Shown here one piece after another: positions 62,301 through 64,000 of a stretch of 64,000 nucleotides of DNA. The stretch's first letter is position 1; each line of letters starts with the position of its first letter. The notes under the pieces were generated by a model. It had not been told where the DNA came from and did no database searches. It saw only the letters and a list, made by a program, of their open reading frames with translations. Made by a program: the position numbers and the translations under genes. Source of the DNA: G965222505 sp965222505 (lineage in GTDB: Bacteria; Bacteroidota; Rhodothermia; Rhodothermales; DATKEJ01); assembly GCA_965222505.1 (NCBI GenBank), contig OZ244956.1, forward strand, positions 4,216,001 through 4,280,000, given 5' to 3'.

Positions 62301-62538
62301 CGGCCTTGAGGCGTTCCTCAATCCGCTGGACCACGGACTCTTCGATTTCTTCTGGCGTAGCCCCTCGGTACTCCACCTGGATTTGAACCTGGTCCAGGCT
62401 GAATTCAGGAAATACTTCCTGCACGATGCTGCCCAGGGCCACCACACCCGCAGCCAGGATGAAGAACATCAGCAAGTTGGCGGCTACACCATTTCGGGCC
62501 ATCCAGGCGACAGCACCGCGTTGATTTCGGGTTTCCAT
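59335..62538 (-). CDS. RND efflux transporter permease (HAE-1-like)
   Basis: 1067 residues, the usual RND size. It has an N-terminal helix (NLLMFFILAAGVVALGSIVQEVFPEFSLDQVQIQV), two large periplasmic loops and two groups of helices. The proton-relay helix 4 is FGFILAVGIVVDDAIVVGENIY with the Asp pair, and the second half has SVGLLSLFGIIGLSGVVVNDGLVMIDF. The signature favours hydrophobe/amphiphile exporters over metal pumps, because the heavy-metal triad Met residues are not evident. It works with the membrane-fusion protein encoded upstream and an outer-membrane channel. Confidence 0.93.
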   Translation of the reverse strand: METRNQRGAVAWMARNGVAANLLMFFILAAGVVALGSIVQEVFPEFSLDQVQIQVEYRGATPEEIEESVVQRIEERLKAVEGIKEVSATASENVGTVFAELKRNAEVNKVLDDIKAEIDRIVSFPVEVERPEVQEMTNRQSTYRIAFYGDVSERALKEVAYRAEEGLSQLGAISYVETSGIRNYEISIDVPNNILRAYGLTLQDIARVVRQGSLDLPAGNIRTQRQEVRVRTLGQNYTQQDFEDIVVISQPDGTEIRLGQIANVRDGFEETQILTRYNGQPAAFVEVFRTSDERVLEVVAAAEQYLENQIKPSLPEGVQVEVWDNNAVVLRSRMDLLIKNAAIGLFLVILALTLFLNIRLALWTAVGIGVSFVGTLAIMQMLGVSINLMSLFGFILAVGIVVDDAIVVGENIYAERERGASGLDAAILGATRITRPVIFAVFTTIVAFLPLLFVPGVMGKILGVIPAVVISVLVLSLIESLLILPFHLSHLPAHEHPTHSRVMRWIEGIQRSVDRALKRFINGPLDKGLRFSTRNPGVIIASGLAMIILSFSLVIGGYIRIAFFPEIEGDIVTASLEMPEGTSITQTRRITEYIEEAGRTVGTALQQDLGEDAPPLVEAINTLVGQSIGGGGPVPAGSTLRSNIGTVQFKLQEAETRPLSSSVFEQRWREAVGEVPEAKSLNFASSLLQFGAPVQVEMSHPNENTLKIITAELMDELGRFDGVFDIESDQSEGTREVQLALKPEARSLGLTLDGLAREVRAAFFGEEALRVQRGREDVRVYVRLPESERDAIADLESFRVQMTNGNDVPLGHVAQVSFGAAPATIKRKDNRRIVTVTADVNPQIVTGQDVSDQLRDNILPALQQNFPELTYSFGGEQEEQSESFEALGRNFLLALILIFTLLAIPFRSYTQPLVIMAAIPFGIIGAFLGHLLLGISVGLLSLFGIIGLSGVVVNDGLVMIDFINERRDQGTPMRQAIIEGAKARFRPIMLTSITTFLGVTPIILETSLQAQFLIPMAVSLGFGILFATGILMLLIPALAMIQHKALMWRITRKNPAARESLNTLDLQ

Positions 62539-62595
62539 AATGAGGCTGTGCTAAAAAGGTAAGGAAGTTTATTTAGCGTCCCGATGACCACCCCT

Positions 62596-62693
62596 GGCTT
62601 TTGTTCGCACGGTGTGCACGAGCAAAAGCCGGTCCCCTCCTCGTTTGAGGAGGGAAAATTTCAGGAGCAACAAACGTAGTGTTGCTCCTGAAA
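62596..62693. repeat. Three hairpins between the two RND operon genes
   Basis: GGCTTTTGTTCGCAC pairs with GTGCACGAGCAAAAGCC (62596-62630). CCCTCCTCGTTTGAGGAGGG (62635-62654) is a small hairpin. TTTCAGGAGCAAC and GTTGCTCCTGAAA (62659-62671, 62681-62693) are exact complements. Confidence 0.75.
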
Positions 62694-62718
62694 CAGGGGA
62701 GGTCATGCTGGGCATACT

Positions 62719-63948
62719 TTACAAATTGGTCGTGGCGCGGCGGACGCGCATGCCTTCGGTAGCTGCGGTCAGTTCACTGGTAATGATGGCATCAATCGTG
62801 CGGATGTCGCCGAGGACGTATACTTCATCCCCAATCTTCTGAAGTACCTGAATCGGTACGATGTGGACCAGCGAGTCGTCCTTGACAGTCCAGACTTCAT
62901 CGTCCGGGCGCAGGGCTTCGCGGGGGATCGAGGCAAAGCGGTCAAATTCGGCACCCCCCACTTTGACCGTCACGTATTGACCCACCAACAGCGGGGGGGC
63001 TTGTTGGGCATAGGCGCTCACCTCGCCCGGTACATCGACGGCTTTTCCGCCGGAAAACGGACGCGGGACCCGTACAACGATGTCGATGGTTCGGCTGGAC
63101 GCATCGATGGCGGCCTCGGCCCGGTCGACGTAACCCGCCCACTGGTACTGTTGCCCACCATAGCCCATCACCACCTCGGCGGGGATTTGGACACTGTGCT
63201 GTCCGGCTTGTTTATCCCAGAGGCGAGGAATGAGCGCGGCTTCATCCGTGGAAAGCGGGACCACCACTTCGACTTCATCCGCGGCATAAATCTGGGCAAT
63301 GGTCTGGCCGGCGGCTACAAACTGGCCTTTGTCAACCGATTCACTTCTTACATAGCCATCGAACGGGGCTACAACCCGTGTGCGGGAAAGGGCTAACCTG
63401 GCGTTGGCCATCGTGGCTTCGGCCCGGGCCAACGCAGCTTTGGCAGCCGCCTGTTGCGGCTCGCGGAGGACCAGCCGGTTGGGGCTTGCCGTGTCGGCCG
63501 GGGTGGCGCGGCGGGATTGTTCGCGGGCGCGGAACTGTTCGTATTCCGATCTGGCAATGCGGGCTTCTTCTTCTGTCTGAAGAAGGTTGACCTGCTGTTG
63601 GGCCACATCGGCCTCCGCTTGACGCAGGGCGTTCTCATAGTCTGCTGCTTCAATGCGTACCAGCACCTGCCCGCGCCGGATCTGCCCGCCACTCACGAGG
63701 GCCGGGTTTACGTAAACCACGGTACCGCCGACCTGAGGGGCCAAATTGACTTCAGCCTTGGGGCGGACCGTGCCGCTACCGGCCACCATCAGGGCACCGG
63801 AGCGGATGTCTGGCTGGACGGTTTGTACGAGCGGCGTTTGCTTTGGGGGTGGGCGACGCGTTGGTTCAGGACTTAGCGCAACCAACAGGAAGGCACCCAG
63901 AAGGCCGATGGCCAGGATGCCCAGGATAATGAGGGTTGATCTTTTCAT
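62719..63948 (-). CDS. RND efflux membrane-fusion protein (HlyD family)
   Basis: 409 residues. A signal anchor (LIILGILAIGLLGAFLLVAL) is followed by the lipoyl half-motif GSGTVRPKAEVNLAPQVGGTVVYVNPALVSGGQIRRGQVLVRIEAADY, a coiled-coil hairpin (ALRQAEADVAQQQVNLLQTEEEARIARSEYEQ and AKAALARAEATMANARLAL), the second lipoyl half (RVVAPFDGYVRSESVDKGQFVAAGQ) and barrel domains. It links the inner-membrane pump to an outer-membrane channel. It is 180 bp ahead of the pump gene, and the gap is filled by hairpins. Confidence 0.93.
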   Translation of the reverse strand: MKRSTLIILGILAIGLLGAFLLVALSPEPTRRPPPKQTPLVQTVQPDIRSGALMVAGSGTVRPKAEVNLAPQVGGTVVYVNPALVSGGQIRRGQVLVRIEAADYENALRQAEADVAQQQVNLLQTEEEARIARSEYEQFRAREQSRRATPADTASPNRLVLREPQQAAAKAALARAEATMANARLALSRTRVVAPFDGYVRSESVDKGQFVAAGQTIAQIYAADEVEVVVPLSTDEAALIPRLWDKQAGQHSVQIPAEVVMGYGGQQYQWAGYVDRAEAAIDASSRTIDIVVRVPRPFSGGKAVDVPGEVSAYAQQAPPLLVGQYVTVKVGGAEFDRFASIPREALRPDDEVWTVKDDSLVHIVPIQVLQKIGDEVYVLGDIRTIDAIITSELTAATEGMRVRRATTNL

Positions 63949-63951
63949 GAC

Positions 63952-64000
63952 TTATTCAGCAGTTCCAGGTACCGCAGCGGGTATCATGTGGAGGGAAGGC
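63952..64000 (-). CDS. Possible 3' end of an upstream gene, cut by the window edge
   Basis: One minus-strand frame is open from the edge to a TAA at 63954-63952, 3 bp before the membrane-fusion gene start (ending MIPAAVPGTAE). The position suits a TolC-like or other operon gene, but 15 codons are too few to identify it. Confidence 0.3.
   Translation of the reverse strand, partial: PSLHMIPAAVPGTAE

Overview
The window is about 64 kb of moderately GC-rich chromosome from a bacterium of the Bacteroidota / Rhodothermota / Balneolota side of the FCB group, most likely Rhodothermota-like (inference). The evidence is a set of lineage-typical proteins: a DUF4293 membrane protein, a lipoprotein resembling DUF4249, a RicT (PSP1) with a Cys/Gly-rich N-terminus, the ExbB - small membrane protein - ExbD - ExbD cluster, a six-domain ribosomal protein S1 with acidic tails, and possible TTTT-N18/19-TATNTTTR promoters. 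Most genes lack a recognisable Shine-Dalgarno sequence. I found no rRNA, tRNA, CRISPR array, prophage or transposase.

Layout. (1) 1-10370, minus strand: a catabolic operon with a sodium:solute symporter, a heparinase II/III-like lyase, a creatininase-family hydrolase, an aldo/keto reductase, two overlapping amidohydrolases (one without metal ligands), a six-hairpin glycosidase-like secreted protein and the start of a second heparinase-like protein. (2) 10474-13497: a MerR-type promoter, merR-like regulator and copper-type P-ATPase. (3) 13583-20959: a secreted EEP phosphatase/nuclease, two tandem secreted S8 proteases with dockerin-like tails sharing a 1390-bp identical block, an HNH protein and a DUF3592 protein. 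(4) 21008-27517: MsrP, thiC behind a TPP riboswitch, a Uma2-family protein, an HMG-CoA-lyase-like enzyme, a lipase and an FAH-family hydrolase. (5) 27732-32967: rplU-rpmA, a PpiD-like chaperone, holB and ricT. (6) 33131-39922: an unknown protein, a two-protein sensor kinase pair, cmk and rpsA. (7) 40441-48127: a BadF/NagK-type kinase with a penicillin-acylase-like protein, a PolX with altered polymerase residues, a glycosyltransferase and a C-terminal processing protease. (8) 48486-55534: exbB/exbD cluster, NAD-type isocitrate dehydrogenase, DUF4293, EamA transporter, glycosyltransferase, RDD and DinB proteins. (9) 55544-59197: an intact MbtH gene beside fused fragments of a carbamoyltransferase and an SGNH-type gene, a lipoprotein, a dipeptidase remnant and RidA. 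(10) 59335-63948: RND pump and membrane-fusion protein.

The most unusual property is a collection of at least seven families of small imperfect palindromes in the intergenic spaces. One copy lies inside the thiC TPP riboswitch, where it builds a very long P3 arm. Others supply stop codons of genes, separate genes within operons, or sit in 5' leaders. Further points of interest are the protease gene-conversion block, the natural-product gene relics, a palindrome with pseudoknot topology, and the PolX that lacks its catalytic aspartates.
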